This document shows positions 13,201 to 23,000 of a stretch of 64,000 nt of DNA, one piece after another (position 1 is the first letter of the stretch; each line of letters starts with the position of its first letter). Source of the DNA: Mactra quadrangularis (lineage: Eukaryota > Mollusca > Bivalvia > Venerida > Mactridae); the NCBI GenBank assembly GCA_025267735.1, contig CM046296.1, positions 22,594,464 to 22,658,463 of the forward strand, given 5' to 3'. Under the pieces are notes generated by a model. That model searched no databases. It was given only the letters and a program-made list of their open reading frames with translations, and was not told the DNA's origin. Position numbers and translations under genes: made by a program.

Positions 13201-15229
13201 GTAGTGGTTTATAGGGTGATACTATTACATGTAATCTATACTCAAACAAGGAAATGAATTTACTAAAATACATTGAACAAATATCTCAGATAAAGAGATG
13301 AATATTCAGGAAGTACAATATTGAGTTAAACATAACTAGTTTATACCAGTGTTAAAATTTGGTATTATGAGAAGGAAAATTAGTTTATATCAATGGATGT
13401 TCACATAGATCCTGTCTCTGACAGGTGTTTAAATATCTAAGAAACCTTGATGTTAATGTATATGCTTCAAAATTAACTTAGATTTACATAGCAAAAATAT
13501 GATACAGCATATGTAGCCTCTTGCAAATGAGGTAAGCAGTCTGCTAATGGCTAAAAAGGTCTACCATGTTCAAGCACGGGAGCTTGACATTCTGTATCAT
13601 AGTTTAAAAAATTCTCTCCTTCTTATAATAAAAAACTACAATTCAGAATGTCAAGCTCCTGTGGTTCAAGCCTTATGAAGATGAAAGTTAAGTAATATTT
13701 CATCAGAGTGACCATAGAGTGACTGTATGCATAATGTAAATGAGTTAGGCAAAAGTCAAGTCACAAATACTTAGCTACCGGTAAGTCATACTGACCAAAA
13801 TGATCATGGTCGTAAATACTTAAGTGTTTTAAGTGACTAATGTTGTTTTCTAATAAGGTCATTATGGCCATTGTCACATCATTTCAATTGATCTAAATGA
13901 CCAACAAGCTTCCACAGACTGAATCATTACTCAAAATGAAGTAACAATTTATTATACACTTATGACTGCTCATTAAACTTTATACTCTGTACTTACTCAT
14001 TATCATAAGTTAATAAATACATTAAATGACCAAAACATGGATTAGATACATTTTAAATACAAATTACTCATTTCTACAAAATACAACACAAATTCTAAAA
14101 CCATTAGTTATTGAATGACTGCAATAGATCAGCACGACAGCTGATGCATATCAAGATTTTTTCCATCAAGGGGGGGGGGAATTTTACAAAAAATGACCAC
14201 TCCAGACCAGCACAACAGCAGATGCAGATCAAATTGTTTTCTTCTAAGGAGGGAGGGAGAGTATGCAAATTTTATGAAAATTCTCGCTGGAGAGAGAGGG
14301 GGGGGGGTGTAACTTAATACCATTTTTATAGCTATATTATGCAAATAATAAAGGCCAATTTTTCCTCTAATTTGGGTGTGTAAAATACAACATAATTATG
14401 AAGCAGATCGGAACCCCCTCCCCACGGAACTTTCTCTTTAACAGGAGCCAACAACTTTTTAATGTAAACATGCAAATTGACAATTAATGATGTCGATGAT
14501 ATTACATGGAATGGTATGAGATATCACTATAAGGAATTAAAATTGCATAAAAACATGTTATTGATTCATAATCATTGGTTACTTAACAGGCCTTTTTTTC
14601 CTTATATAACAGGGGCCGTTTACAGGCGCCTTCCCCTCTAGAAATTTCTTTAAAATCATGCACTTTTCCCCAAATTTGGAGTTTAACTTGGATTTTTTGT
14701 TCCCCTTTATATGAAATTGCGATAAAATTTCCCCAAATGTTCTATATAAGAAAAGGCCCAAGGCCCCTTCCCCAAACATTGAAAAAAAGCCCTGCTTAAA
14801 CATCTAGGCCTGTGTTTAATTAAATTATGATTACATGTACATGTAATTGAAATTGACCTCAATTACTGATTACAGTTGATTCCTTGAAAAATGTAATTGA
14901 TTACAATTACTAATTACGATTACAACATCCCTGATTAAAACTGACTTACCTATTAAATGCCATGTTTTTCTTTTTCCCATATTAAAACATCCTTTGACTC
15001 GATCAGACTCATATCCTATAAACGGCGTAAACACAGCATCACTTATCTGTCCAATGAGAACCAGATCTCCTGACAAACCGTTGTTAAAACTCTTTACTTG
15101 ATGAAAGTATATAATCATGTAAGTGAACCACATAGATGCTGTCAAATCATTTAAAACATGACCAACACTAAATGCCAACTTCTGTCGGAACGTCAGTTTC
15201 GTTTTCACTGGAGTAACCTCTTCTCCCAT
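1105..15229 (-). CDS. MFSD12: MFSD12-like lysosomal/melanosomal MFS transporter, 10 coding exons, complete
   Basis: Joined exons (minus strand): 14950-15229, 12346-12553, 11340-11460, 10085-10288, 9379-9471, 7826-7918, 7019-7189, 6058-6155, 2244-2374, 1105-1226; 1,521 nt, 506 codons plus TGA, with every phase matching. The protein matches MFSD12 along its length: TM1 with [15 protein letters not shown] (23-37), the MFS loop GYESDR (72-77), FQFGWASTQ (131-139), SLIPDL (144-149), RYAFTV (163-168) and LAMTADLIG in exon 7. MFSD12 of vertebrates is needed for cysteine import into lysosomes and melanosomes. An acidic dileucine signal ESTALL (241-246) sits in the central cytosolic loop where the human protein has its sorting dileucine, and YESL (488-491) lies in the C tail. 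The ATG at 15229 begins the conserved N-terminus. Odd points: a GC-AG intron and a minisatellite built on the exon-3 splice acceptor. Identification is firm; substrate in this animal is inferred. Confidence 0.95.
1308..1558. mobile_element. Short inverted-repeat element with ATACCCCCGC ends
   Basis: Ten-base inverted termini ATACCCCCGC (1308-1317) and GCGGGGGTAT (1549-1558). Inside is a GGAC/GCAC simple-sequence run (about 1470-1512); the last 30 bp form a hairpin of their own (1529-1558). Elements of this layout are common in bivalve introns. It lies in MFSD12 intron 9, about 80 bp from the last acceptor. Confidence 0.65.
2244..2374 (-). CDS. MFSD12: MFSD12 coding exon 9
   Basis: Residues 423-466 plus one base. 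Acceptor TTTCAG|GGG, donor CAAG|GTAAAC. Encodes a cysteine-rich luminal turn (CCPLC) and the last membrane segment. Confidence 0.9.
2893..3632. mobile_element. Composite element with degenerate 160-190 bp tandem core
   Basis: Starts ACAAGAGCTGTCAGAGG; ends with a GGACGC run and AGTCGAGCTAAAAA. Between are about three repeats, each with AGTTCAAGGGGAGATAA, a GAGTTATGGACC segment and ACATGAGATGTGGTTGAT. GCTCGACT near the left end mirrors AGTCGAGC at the right. The layout resembles non-autonomous Helitron-like (pearl-type) elements of bivalves; that class is inferred. Confidence 0.65.
3633..5690. other. MFSD12 intron 8, unassigned part
   Basis: AT-rich intron. A degenerate segment at 3690-3850 resembles 32,800-32,970 (both have CAGAYGYAGTCCTTGGSGAC) and is probably an old interspersed repeat. 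Nothing else recognised. Confidence 0.4.
5691..5793. mobile_element. 103-bp pogo/Tigger-like MITE
   Basis: Ends CAGTATAACCTGCATTAA (5691) and TTAATGCAGGCTATACTG (to 5793), flanked by TA on both sides (5689-5690, 5794-5795). The CAGTATAACC terminus is shared with the 919-bp element at 62081-62999. Far too short to encode transposase. Confidence 0.8.
6058..6155 (-). CDS. MFSD12: MFSD12 coding exon 8
   Basis: Residues 391-422 plus two bases. Acceptor TTACAG|GAA, donor GGATC|GTAAGT. Encodes [19 protein letters not shown], the counterpart of GAFVYGSMSFLDKVANGLA in vertebrates. Confidence 0.93.
6240..6450 (-). mobile_element. tRNA-derived SINE, family A
   Basis: Minus strand has a tRNA-like head with box A (GTGGCGTAGTGGTTAGC) and box B (GGTTCGAGCC), then a body with AGTACTGGTGAT and a tail ATACGACGTTAAA. 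About 80% like the plus-strand copy at 49311-49528. Lies in MFSD12 intron 7; a dispersed copy, not a functional tRNA gene. Confidence 0.85.
7019..7189 (-). CDS. MFSD12: MFSD12 coding exon 7
   Basis: Residues 334-390, 171 nt in phase 0. Acceptor GTTTCAG|TTT, donor AATACC|GTAAGT. Two membrane segments, then the most conserved family stretch, [14 protein letters not shown]. Confidence 0.93.
7590..7680 (-). mobile_element. LINE/SINE 3' end fragment
   Basis: Minus strand reads TGAAGTGCTTTTGAACAT, then AGCGCTATACAAATGCGG and an AATAAT-type tail. This is the 3' end typical of CR1/L2-like non-LTR elements. A related plus-strand tail is at 41580-41660. Confidence 0.6.
7826..7918 (-). CDS. MFSD12: MFSD12 coding exon 6
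   Basis: Residues 303-333, 93 nt in phase 0. Acceptor TTTTAG|GAT, donor AGAAAG|GTGAGT. Encodes [11 protein letters not shown], equivalent to the TM8 region IPLVMYLSGF of vertebrate MFSD12. Confidence 0.92.
8030..8320 (-). mobile_element. tRNA-derived SINE, family C
   Basis: Minus-strand tRNA-like head with box A (TAGTCCAGTGGTAGGATGCG) and box B (GGTTCAAATCC), then CACTGCTAATTTC and CTCCACCCAGGTGTAAATGG. The body is shared with 42117-42250. Confidence 0.75.
8450..8745 (+). mobile_element. tRNA-derived SINE, family B, near full length
   Basis: Head with AGTTGGTAGCTTGCCGGG and GGGTTCGAATCCCACTTGG, a body with AGTACTGGTTATAGACAATG, an end GACACAGCGTTAAATC and an A-rich tail. Related minus-strand copies are at 11080-11225 and 35068-35345. 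It lies in MFSD12 intron 5. Confidence 0.85.
8989..9142. repeat. Near-perfect palindrome (hairpin element)
   Basis: The two arms meet at about 9065 (CACAAGTGGC/AGCCACAAGTG) and run out to GATATTAGTCAAC and GTTGATGAATATT; about 75 bp each. Placed directly beside the element at 9147-9365, so the two may be one composite insertion. Confidence 0.8.
9147..9365. mobile_element. MITE with CTTTCATGCTT/AAGCGTGAAAG ends
   Basis: Inverted termini TTTCTTTCATGCTT (9147-9160) and AAGCGTGAAAGAAA (9352-9365). The interior has ATGACGTCATTTATC and repeated ATGAAAATATAA. A relative lies at about 60,780-60,920. It ends 13 bp from MFSD12 exon 5, next to the GC donor. Confidence 0.7.
9379..9471 (-). CDS. MFSD12: MFSD12 coding exon 5 (GC donor)
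   Basis: Residues 272-302, 93 nt, ending in HLDK. Acceptor TTCAG|GTA. The donor reads GATAAG|GCAAGT, so intron 5 (7919-9378) is a GC-AG intron with an otherwise strong donor context. An inverted-repeat element ends 13 bp from the exon edge. Confidence 0.9.
10085..10288 (-). CDS. MFSD12: MFSD12 coding exon 4
   Basis: Residues 204-271. Acceptor CTTCAG|ATG, donor TATCAA|GTAATG (weak -1 base). Encodes TM6 and the hydrophilic central loop with the dileucine signal ESTALL, then WLKEKQFYQ, which matches the WLREPAFYQ of vertebrate MFSD12. Confidence 0.92.
11080..11225 (-). mobile_element. SINE family B fragment
   Basis: Matches the body of 8450-8745 in reverse (CTATAACCAG; ACCCTTCCACACAGCCTGC; TTGACATTATTGTCAAA) but lacks most of the tRNA head. 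Confidence 0.7.
11340..11460 (-). CDS. MFSD12: MFSD12 coding exon 3
   Basis: Residues 163-203 (RYAFTVLSN onward). Acceptor TTTTAAG|GTATGC, donor TTATG|GTGAGT. The acceptor and the first exon bases match the repeat unit of the adjoining minisatellite (11459-11806). Confidence 0.92.
11459..11806. repeat. 29-bp minisatellite, 12 units, contains a splice acceptor
   Basis: Unit about ACCTTAAAATATAGTAACAG plus TAAATGAAT, units starting every 29-30 bp. On the minus strand each unit reads TATATTTTAAG|GTATTCATTTACTG, a copy of the intron-2/exon-3 boundary of MFSD12 (TTTTAAG|GTATGCATTCACTG). Confidence 0.95.
11807..12345. other. MFSD12 intron 2, remainder
   Basis: AT-rich; no structure recognised except a GGGCAACC-type segment near 12170-12220 that weakly resembles 34240-34330. 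Confidence 0.35.
12346..12553 (-). CDS. MFSD12: MFSD12 coding exon 2
   Basis: Residues 94-162 plus two bases. Acceptor TTTCAG|GTACA, donor ACCAG|GTAAGG. Carries the family segment [19 protein letters not shown] across TM4 and the following loop. Confidence 0.93.
13569..13670. repeat. Hairpin element with 26-27 bp arms
   Basis: GGGAGCTTGACATTCTG (in 13569-13594) faces CAGAATGTCAAGCTCC (in 13644-13670) across a 49-bp AT-rich loop. Looks like a palindromic MITE in MFSD12 intron 1. Confidence 0.7.
14118..14285. repeat. Imperfect tandem duplication, about 80 bp, with G-runs
   Basis: GATCAGCACGACAGCTGATGC and CCAGCACAACAGCAGATGCAG head two similar units, each ending in a poly-G stretch. ORFs across it are low-complexity and not credited. 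Confidence 0.5.
14950..15229 (-). CDS. MFSD12: MFSD12 coding exon 1
   Basis: Residues 1-93 plus one base. ATG at 15229; donor AATAG|GTAAGT at 14950. Covers TM1, TM2 and the loop with GYESDR. Intron 1 runs 12554-14949. Confidence 0.93.
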
Positions 15230-16440
15230 AATTGTTATAGTCTTTGTTAATTGTTAGTCTTCACATGAATTTAGAATAAAACCTTTCACTAACAGCATTG
15301 AACACAACCAAGTTTCAACAGCCACAAGAATCTGTGTTTCTATGTCAAATAGTAGGCTAAAAAATTTTTACACTTGCAATTTTAAGTCAAATACCAACAA
15401 TGATATAATAGGTCTAACATTTAGAAATGCTTAAGTCATTTTTTCTGACTGAAATTTGCTACACAAATCACAAACCATGCATAACTTGACATACAACCCA
15501 CTAAAACAAGCAACACAATTTTACCTGAAAAAGGGAAAAGAAATGTACTTATAATATATTATTTTAATCAACTATCATCTTAACATGGGATATCTAATTA
15601 CTGCTAATTACAGAACGGATTTCATGTGCAGTAAGTTTGCTGTTGTTGGGCTGCTAATGCAAAATTACCAGAAAGATGCTTTGATATGGATTTTTGGTAC
15701 ACTAGGAAGAGTGCCAATATCAATATTTTGGCACACTCACTCAATACAGGAATATATTGATGACATTTATGATTTAGGCTAAATATATAAGCACACTTTC
15801 ACAGCAAGTTATATATAGTTTAAAGTAACATATGCAATAAAAATGGAATTAATTATTCAGACGCAAATTACACAATTAATATAAAATATTAAAATAAATA
15901 AAATAAAAAATAATTTAGGATTAAAATAAATGTACACATATAGGCTTACATCAGACTCAGAATTATTTCTCCATTGTAAGTTAAACTCAACAGCAGTGAG
16001 ACAAATTAAAAAAAAATACATGGCTGAACTAATTGTAAATTATTACCTGAATGTTATTTTTATTTCTTCAACTCACTATTTTGTATATGTGTAAAAACTT
16101 GTTCACGTTTTCAAACAATAATCCCTTATTCTTTCACTCTCAATGGTTGTTCTAGTAAACAATTACATTCCATGTGCTTTAAAAGACTATAACTGCCTGG
16201 TACAGTTGATTGATTGCGTAAAACATCATGACAATCTTCAGAACAACTCATGACTTAACGCACCTACCGGCCATATTGTATGTCACATGACGTTACAACA
16301 ATCATGTGATATAAACAATGTGATATCTATAAATAGATTATTCTATTTCTGGACCGAGTTTAGTGTGCGGATTAACTACAATTAATGAGTTTGTAAACTT
16401 GAGCTATATTTGATGAATTTGAGAGTGTGGTTGAAAGACT
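15230..16440 (-). promoter_or_regulatory. MFSD12 5' UTR/promoter region with two MiT/TFE-type boxes
   Basis: TCACATGA (16283-16290) and TCATGTGA (16302-16309) are 19 bp apart, about 1.05 kb upstream of the ATG. TCATGTGA is the preferred flanked E-box of the MITF/TFE family, which drives melanosome and lysosome genes. The start site and any 5' UTR intron cannot be fixed. Confidence 0.45.
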
Positions 16441-16981
16441 GAGACTTATGTATTATATATAAACAATTTATTACTGCCTTCATGTATAAACGCATGCGTG
16501 TGGGATGGGAACATTTAAATTATAACTTACAGTCTTTCTGTCATGTAAGCAGACACAGGGGTTGGGTCTGAGCCCCCAAAAAATTATCTATTTCAGACAT
16601 ATTTCAAAGGCTTTTTAAAAGCATCTTGAAATTCCAAGAAAGTCAAAACCCACAGTCAACATTATTAAAAATGACTTGTTAATGTTGCCAGAAGTTTACA
16701 ATACTGAATAGATCTAATATGGAACTCAAGTACTCTTTTTTTCTGTGTAATACAAACCAATGCCATGTTTATTAGTAGATGCATTTGTTACTGAAAATGC
16801 CACATTTCAATAAATTAAATATTTAGAAAATATGAATAACAGACTAGAATGGAAATTTTAATTTGTATTGGTCGTATCATTGGCCTTGTGATCTTTTGTA
16901 CCAAGTATTATTTTTCAATAAAAACGGCTATGTCAAAATGCACAATGTTTACATGAATGACCTGCTGGTTTTCACCCGAGT

Positions 16982-17488
16982 TATAGTGCGTACAAGTTGA
17001 CCCCGACCTGACCGTTATGCAAGAATATTCATTACATTGAATACGAATGTAATATTAAATCTCGATAGCGATCGGATTATATCGCCGAGGCTCGAATGTA
17101 ATTTTAACACAGGGATTAATTTTAAAGTACTTTTAAAGCGTACAATGAGTGTTTATAACACATAGACCGGACCAGATGATTACAAGATGAGGCTAGCTAC
17201 CAATTCAAATGGTGTGGGTTTTAGCCCCACAACCGCCATCCCCCCATCCATTTTATTATAAATTGTAATCTGAAGGTAAGAACACGAGCTTCCCATTTGA
17301 ATTCATTTTAATTGTAAGTTGTTATACATGCGGACTGTGTATACTCTATTCATGTCTTGTTTTATCTTAAATACGTAATGAGCCGGAGTATAGAGTAGGT
17401 GTGGTATTGATTTTTGCTGGGATATGTGTAGATGATAATTTGATGCAAATGTGAAAGGTAAGGTCGGGGTCAACTTGTACGCACTATA
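16982..17488. mobile_element. 507-bp MITE with perfect 28-bp inverted ends
   Basis: TATAGTGCGTACAAGTTGAC (16982-17009 in full) is exactly mirrored at 17461-17488. The outermost TATA allows a TA target-site duplication. No transposase; the 118-codon ORF across its right end has no recognisable features. Confidence 0.85.
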
Positions 17489-17983
17489 CAAACATACATG
17501 TATCATTATGTACAATGCAACGTATGTGCACAAAAACAATTTATTTTGTAGCACATAATTCTTAGCAACCATGTGTACAAAAGTTGCTGGTTTCTTGTCA
17601 TTGTGGATGAAAAACCATATTTTGAGTTCTATATTATAAATATTACATCTTTTCAGCATGGTAAATTTTAGATTGCTTGTTTAAACATGAGCTACAAAGC
17701 TCATTTGAATATCTCACTTGAACATTTGAGCACTTTCTTCATTTGCATCAGTTAAATTCACAACTTGTAGGGCATAACTTGTACACTACATCTTTTCCTT
17801 TATTAGGAAGCTGTACCAATGAGGTCACTCCAGTCCATGGTATTGTAACACAATGGAATTCAAAAATCATCAAATAACCAAATTCATATACACATGTATT
17901 TCAGTAAAACATTTTATACTCTTTACTTCTATCATCAATGTTCTTGCTTTAAAATTTAGCATAAATTTATTCAGCCTCATAAT

Positions 17984-18145
17984 CAAATATTGATCGGTTT
18001 TTTCTCAACTGTCAAAGTTTAAATAATTTCACGGTGGATGATTACACACTATCTCAATATCACGAGTGTTAAACAAAGAGCACGAAGTCACCGTGAAATT
18101 ATTCATATTTTGACAGTTGAGGAAAAACGAACAATAGATATTTTG
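17984..18145. mobile_element. MITE, CTCAACTGTCAAA family, copy 1
   Basis: CTCAACTGTCAAAGTTTAAA with TTTCACGGTG is mirrored by CACCGTGAAATT with TTTGACAGTTGAG; only about 55 bp between arms. A longer copy lies at 47081-47315. Confidence 0.8.
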
Positions 18146-19488
18146 ATGCAGTATGATCATAACAAGGGACTGTAATCCACAAATTTATACTTTGAAGATT
18201 TTAAAAGTTTTTAAGTACAACAAATTCGAAAATTTTATTACAAAATAATTTATTGTATAAAATATATGTACAAAATAAATGACAATAAAATACTTATCTA
18301 AATGCTACAACTAAATGCTACTTACTCTATCTACTTGAGTACTATGACACACAATAATCTAAACTGATGCTAGTCTTCATGAGATGATGATATGACCATA
18401 GAAAGTTAAGATAACCACCCAAACTAGTCCACATTCAAAAATAACTACCCCACGACTTTCTTGATATCAGAAATGATTTAGCAAGAAAATTACATTAAAA
18501 ACCCCTTTAAAATATTAAACTGGCAAAAATTTAAATTTTAATTATTTTCCCCTTAAAAATCTGGATATGAATTAACTTTTTATGGCCTTGAGTATGTATA
18601 AAACTAGATGTTTAACAAGCACTACCTTCTACATTCAACTAGCAACAGAATGACCAAGGGCCATGTACCAATAAACATGATTAAATTTAAAACATGTAAT
18701 TAAGTCTGGTCATTTCAAGGGACATTATCTAATGTTGAAGTATATAAATATTCAAAGGCTAAAACTACACTCTTTAAAAATTAAAATGTCAGCAGATTTT
18801 TAGTCAGTTCAGAAAAGGAAAATATTAGTCAAAAACACTTTACCGCATTGCAATAGAAACTGAATCACTACTTCCAAGATCGATTTAATAAAAATAATAT
18901 TCAGTAAAATTAAAAGGAAAGAACTATTCTTTTATAAAAAATATCTTTTAAAATTAGTGTGAAATTTTTTATGCAAAATTGACATGATAAATTTTACCAA
19001 AAACAAAATATTTCAACATAATGCAAATGTTCAAGCTATTAATATTGTTTTCTCATAACAATGGTATGGATGGGAAAAATATTTATAACTTCTATGTGCC
19101 CGTAAGAAATACCTGGCAAAAGAAATGAAATGATGTTAACAATGACACTAGAATACCAGACAAAAAAATCACCCACAAGCTTAGGAAAATCCTCAAGAAA
19201 GGCTATAGATTGCAAAAATAGAAAAATGCTACAAAAATATTAGTTTTAAACACAAAAACTGAAATGGAAAATACCCCTTCTATGAACCCATATATGATAA
19301 TTAAAACTTTGAATTCAGTCCAGTATGTTTGGAACTTGTCAATAAGTTAAAAACAATAAACTGTTATATAATACCCCAGTCATAAAAAAATATATATTTT
19401 ACATGATAAATAAGATTTTGCATCAATAGCGGTTTCTAGAGAAAATACAAAGCGTTATGGCACACAAAAACATGCAGAATAAAGTGTT
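18146..19488. other. Possible distal 3' UTR of cyclin B or intergenic
   Basis: AT-rich, no coding signal. Minus-strand AATAAA at 18249-18254 with TTTTAT at 18257-18262 directly beside it could be a distal poly(A) site. Confidence 0.35.
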
Positions 19489-19616
19489 TTTATTTTTCTT
19501 CTAATACAGAATTTGTTTGACATCAGTCAAGTCTGTCAAATTGTTAACACAACTTAATCTGCATCGAGATGTGGCAAACATACAGGATTATTGTAAAATT
19601 TTTGGACGGAACATTA

Positions 19617-19645
19617 TTTATTTTAAAACTACATTCATATTAAAA
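19617..19645 (-). promoter_or_regulatory. Candidate CPE plus poly(A) hexamer in cyclin B 3' UTR
   Basis: On the minus strand TTTTAAT (19639-19645), the cytoplasmic polyadenylation element consensus, precedes AATAAA (19617-19622) by 16 nt. Further CPE-like TTTTAAT (19810-19816) and TTTTAT (19849-19854) lie upstream. Other AATAAA hexamers at 19489-19494, 18249-18254 and 18234-18239 could give longer 3' UTRs. Confidence 0.45.
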
Positions 19646-19972
19646 ACCTTAAATCTTGTATGTTTGCCACGAATAATAACAATAATATTTGATTTAAACA
19701 ATGATCGTTTATAGTCATCACAATAAATGCAACACTGTTGTCACTAGAACGTAATATTACACCCAACCACTAGAAAGACCACAACATTCAACGCCCAACA
19801 TCATCACCAATTAAAAGTCACCACATTCATACATAAATAAATAGATAAATAAAATATCGGTACACACGAACAAGTGCAGTATTTGAGAAATGCGTCCAAT
19901 CTAGGATCAGACAGATCGCAGATCATTAAATTAATATCACCCGGATAGCTTATACATTAGTATTATCACAGT

Positions 19973-20074
19973 TCATGAGCAGGCTTCTGCCAATTCTTTT
20001 ATCAATGGCAATTTTAAAGCTGGCAGTTTACTAATCTTCATGAATTTTGAGCTAGAGTACTTTGTATGTACAGC
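19973..20074 (-). CDS. CCNB: Cyclin B coding exon 8 and stop
   Basis: Residues 394-426 and TGA (19973-19975). Acceptor [28 protein letters not shown] matches the family C-terminus VKNKYATSKHAKISTLPQL. Confidence 0.93.
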   Translation of the reverse strand, partial: AVHTKYSSSKFMKISKLPALKLPLIKELAEACS

Positions 20075-23000
20075 CTGAAAATATATGAAATAATACAATA
20101 TTAAAAATACTCTCTGCCATAATTCACATGGATAAATACTGAGTAACAGTTCACGTAATAAACCAACAAACAGCCCAGAGAAAAATATAAAGTAATAGTG
20201 TAATTTCGAAACTGTATCAAAAGCTTTCCAATTTTCAAAGATAAATTTCTGATTTCTATGACTTGCAGGAAAAATGGTGAATTAAACTAAAAACAGTGAT
20301 TATGAATCTGAATTTTCTAAACAGACAAGTTTATTAGTCATACAACTTGGATTTAAATTTGCCCAAGCTACCCTGGCAACCAACTATTTGAGGTTGGTAT
20401 AGGGATGAAGTCCAATCAAAGAGCAAACAAGCAGTCATGGCCTTAAAATGTCTTGAGCTCATGCCCAATTTATTTATAATGATACATATAATATTATATT
20501 TAGTAATGGGGCATAATCACCGACTAGTCTTAATTTATGAACTAAGCAATTTTCACAAGTCCCAGGCTTCAAGCTAGTGGGTCAAGGCACTGACTAGACA
20601 TGGCATATCTACAAACAATGCAGTGTTTATTTTTGGGCAATTTTATAGCCGTTTATGGGCTATATTCCCAATTTAAAATCATATCTTTTTTTCCCAAATT
20701 TCAATCCAAAATTCCCAATTTAATTTGAATTTTTTTTTATTTGATAAACAGTTGTCATAAGTATGTTTCAGCTTAAAAATATATGTCTCAGCAATCTTTC
20801 TAATTTACTAACTAACTTAATGAAGAATGAAACTAAAAACATTGTTAAATCTGCCATTTATATTTAATTTTCTTGACATTTTATCCCAATTAAAACCAAA
20901 ATGCTGATCAAATTCCCAATTCTAGGGGTATTACTTACAGTGAGTTTGCTGTTCTCTGCTTTTATGACTAGACTGGCAAGTTTTTGTATTGTTTGTAATA
21001 AATCACTCTCTTTATATGAACTGTAATGTGATAATGTCTCAGTCTGAAAACAAAATAAAATATTTAGAAAATACATTGAAAATAACCAATAACATGAATT
21101 ACAAGATTATATCCAGCAATAAGGATACTGTCGTTATAAAAGCAAACAATATTTTGGATTTGTTAACTGAATCGCAATTTCTGTCAAAGATATCTGAAAT
21201 AGAACTGCCCCATTAACTAACATTCCAGCTATGTAAGGCATTTTCATACTGTTATCAGCAGTTGAATATAGGCTCTATTCCCATTATAAATTACCTGCTA
21301 GTCTCTATTTGAAAAACACATGAAAAGCCATTACAAATATAAGATAAAATCAATACAGTTCCTTTACTACCTTATACTACTAATTATAATTTTATCTTCA
21401 ACAAGTCACTTATTTTCCCAATTAAGACAGAAGCCTTTCCTCAAAATAGCTGCCTGGATAAGGCACCAGCAGGCTTAGTGAAGACAACAATTTTGCAAGT
21501 CAAAATGTCTAACAACATAAAACAAGTACACTTCAACCTGCAATGAAGTATGAATTGTAGACATATTTTAACTAGAAAGAAAGACAAATTAGTCAGGTTC
21601 ACTTACCCATCTCGAGTTATCTAAAAGTTTCATAGAAAGACAAAGAGCTGCAGCAGCTATTAGAGAGGGTAAATATTGCACCATATCATACTCTGTTATA
21701 GTAAGTTCCATTAAATATTTAGCCAATGTATGTTTTACTGCATCAACCTGAAAAAGTTTACATGAAATATATTAGCTAAATGAACGGGGGTGCATATTAT
21801 CAAGTGTCTTGCGATCTATTTTAGTCGTAAATCCTTCTATAATGTAGTGTTAAATTATCATAAGATTTTTGGTAATATGCTGCTAAGAGGTACACAGTTT
21901 GGTGATAATTTTCTAGCTTGTAATAAATAATGTTCAATGAAATTTGCTATCACTTAGAGGTTAATAGTATAAAATAATACATGTCACAGAAGCTAAAATG
22001 ATGATAAACTTCTTTCAAGAATAAATAATGCCTTACATGCTTAGTTTCTTCATTTTAACTATAGCAAACTTCCATCTTTCATAAACACAAAGAAATGCTC
22101 ATAACTTGTTCTTACATTACGTAACAACTTACAAGCGTACAAATTCATTTTATCAAGTTAACAATTTTTCTAAAAGATGGTCTGATCAAAATTGAAAGCA
22201 ACTTTCGTATTTGAATATGGTTTGAGCATCGATAGTTAAACACATGAAATGTTTCTCTTACAAATGGAGTATTTTTTTTTACAAGCAGAGATGAACAAAC
22301 TTGTGCATTTAATGTTTTTAGAACAAAAATTCAACTCCAGACAGAAAGCTTACATTACTTTTCCAAGTTTAATATCCAGAAACTATTCATACCTGGCCAG
22401 CTTTAGAATCTCTTCTTAAGAAATGCAAACATAAAGGTCTTCCGAAGCTATACTTTAATGTTTTTAGTATATTTTGTTCCATATCTAAGATTTCTTTTTT
22501 ATTATAAGCATTGTCTGTTATATATACAAAGTCAGCAACTTCTGGTGCATACATTTCTTCATATTTTGATGCTATTAACATAGAAGTTACACCCACTAAT
22601 TGTAATTTATTTTTAGGCACCGGCTTTTCCTGAAAGGAAATAAATGTATTGATTAAAAAATTTGTACGTGAAATCAGGCTAGTCAGAATTACTTTCTTCA
22701 TATAGTAGGGCTAGCTGATATTTGTATACTTTACAATACAGCACAGATAATATCAAACAAGTGCTTGAGAAAATTTAAGGCAGTACTGAAACACTAAAAG
22801 TAAACCGATACAAAAATCATTAATTGATCATCATGACAGTAAAATATCACATCTTTATTATTTTGGATAGAATGCATGAATACAGAATATTACTTATGAG
22901 ACAAGTGAATAATCTTAACAAGGTGAAGATCTTATCATTTAATCCACAGGGATTCCGAACGATTATCATTTATACCTATAATATATACAAGGGGTCCAAC

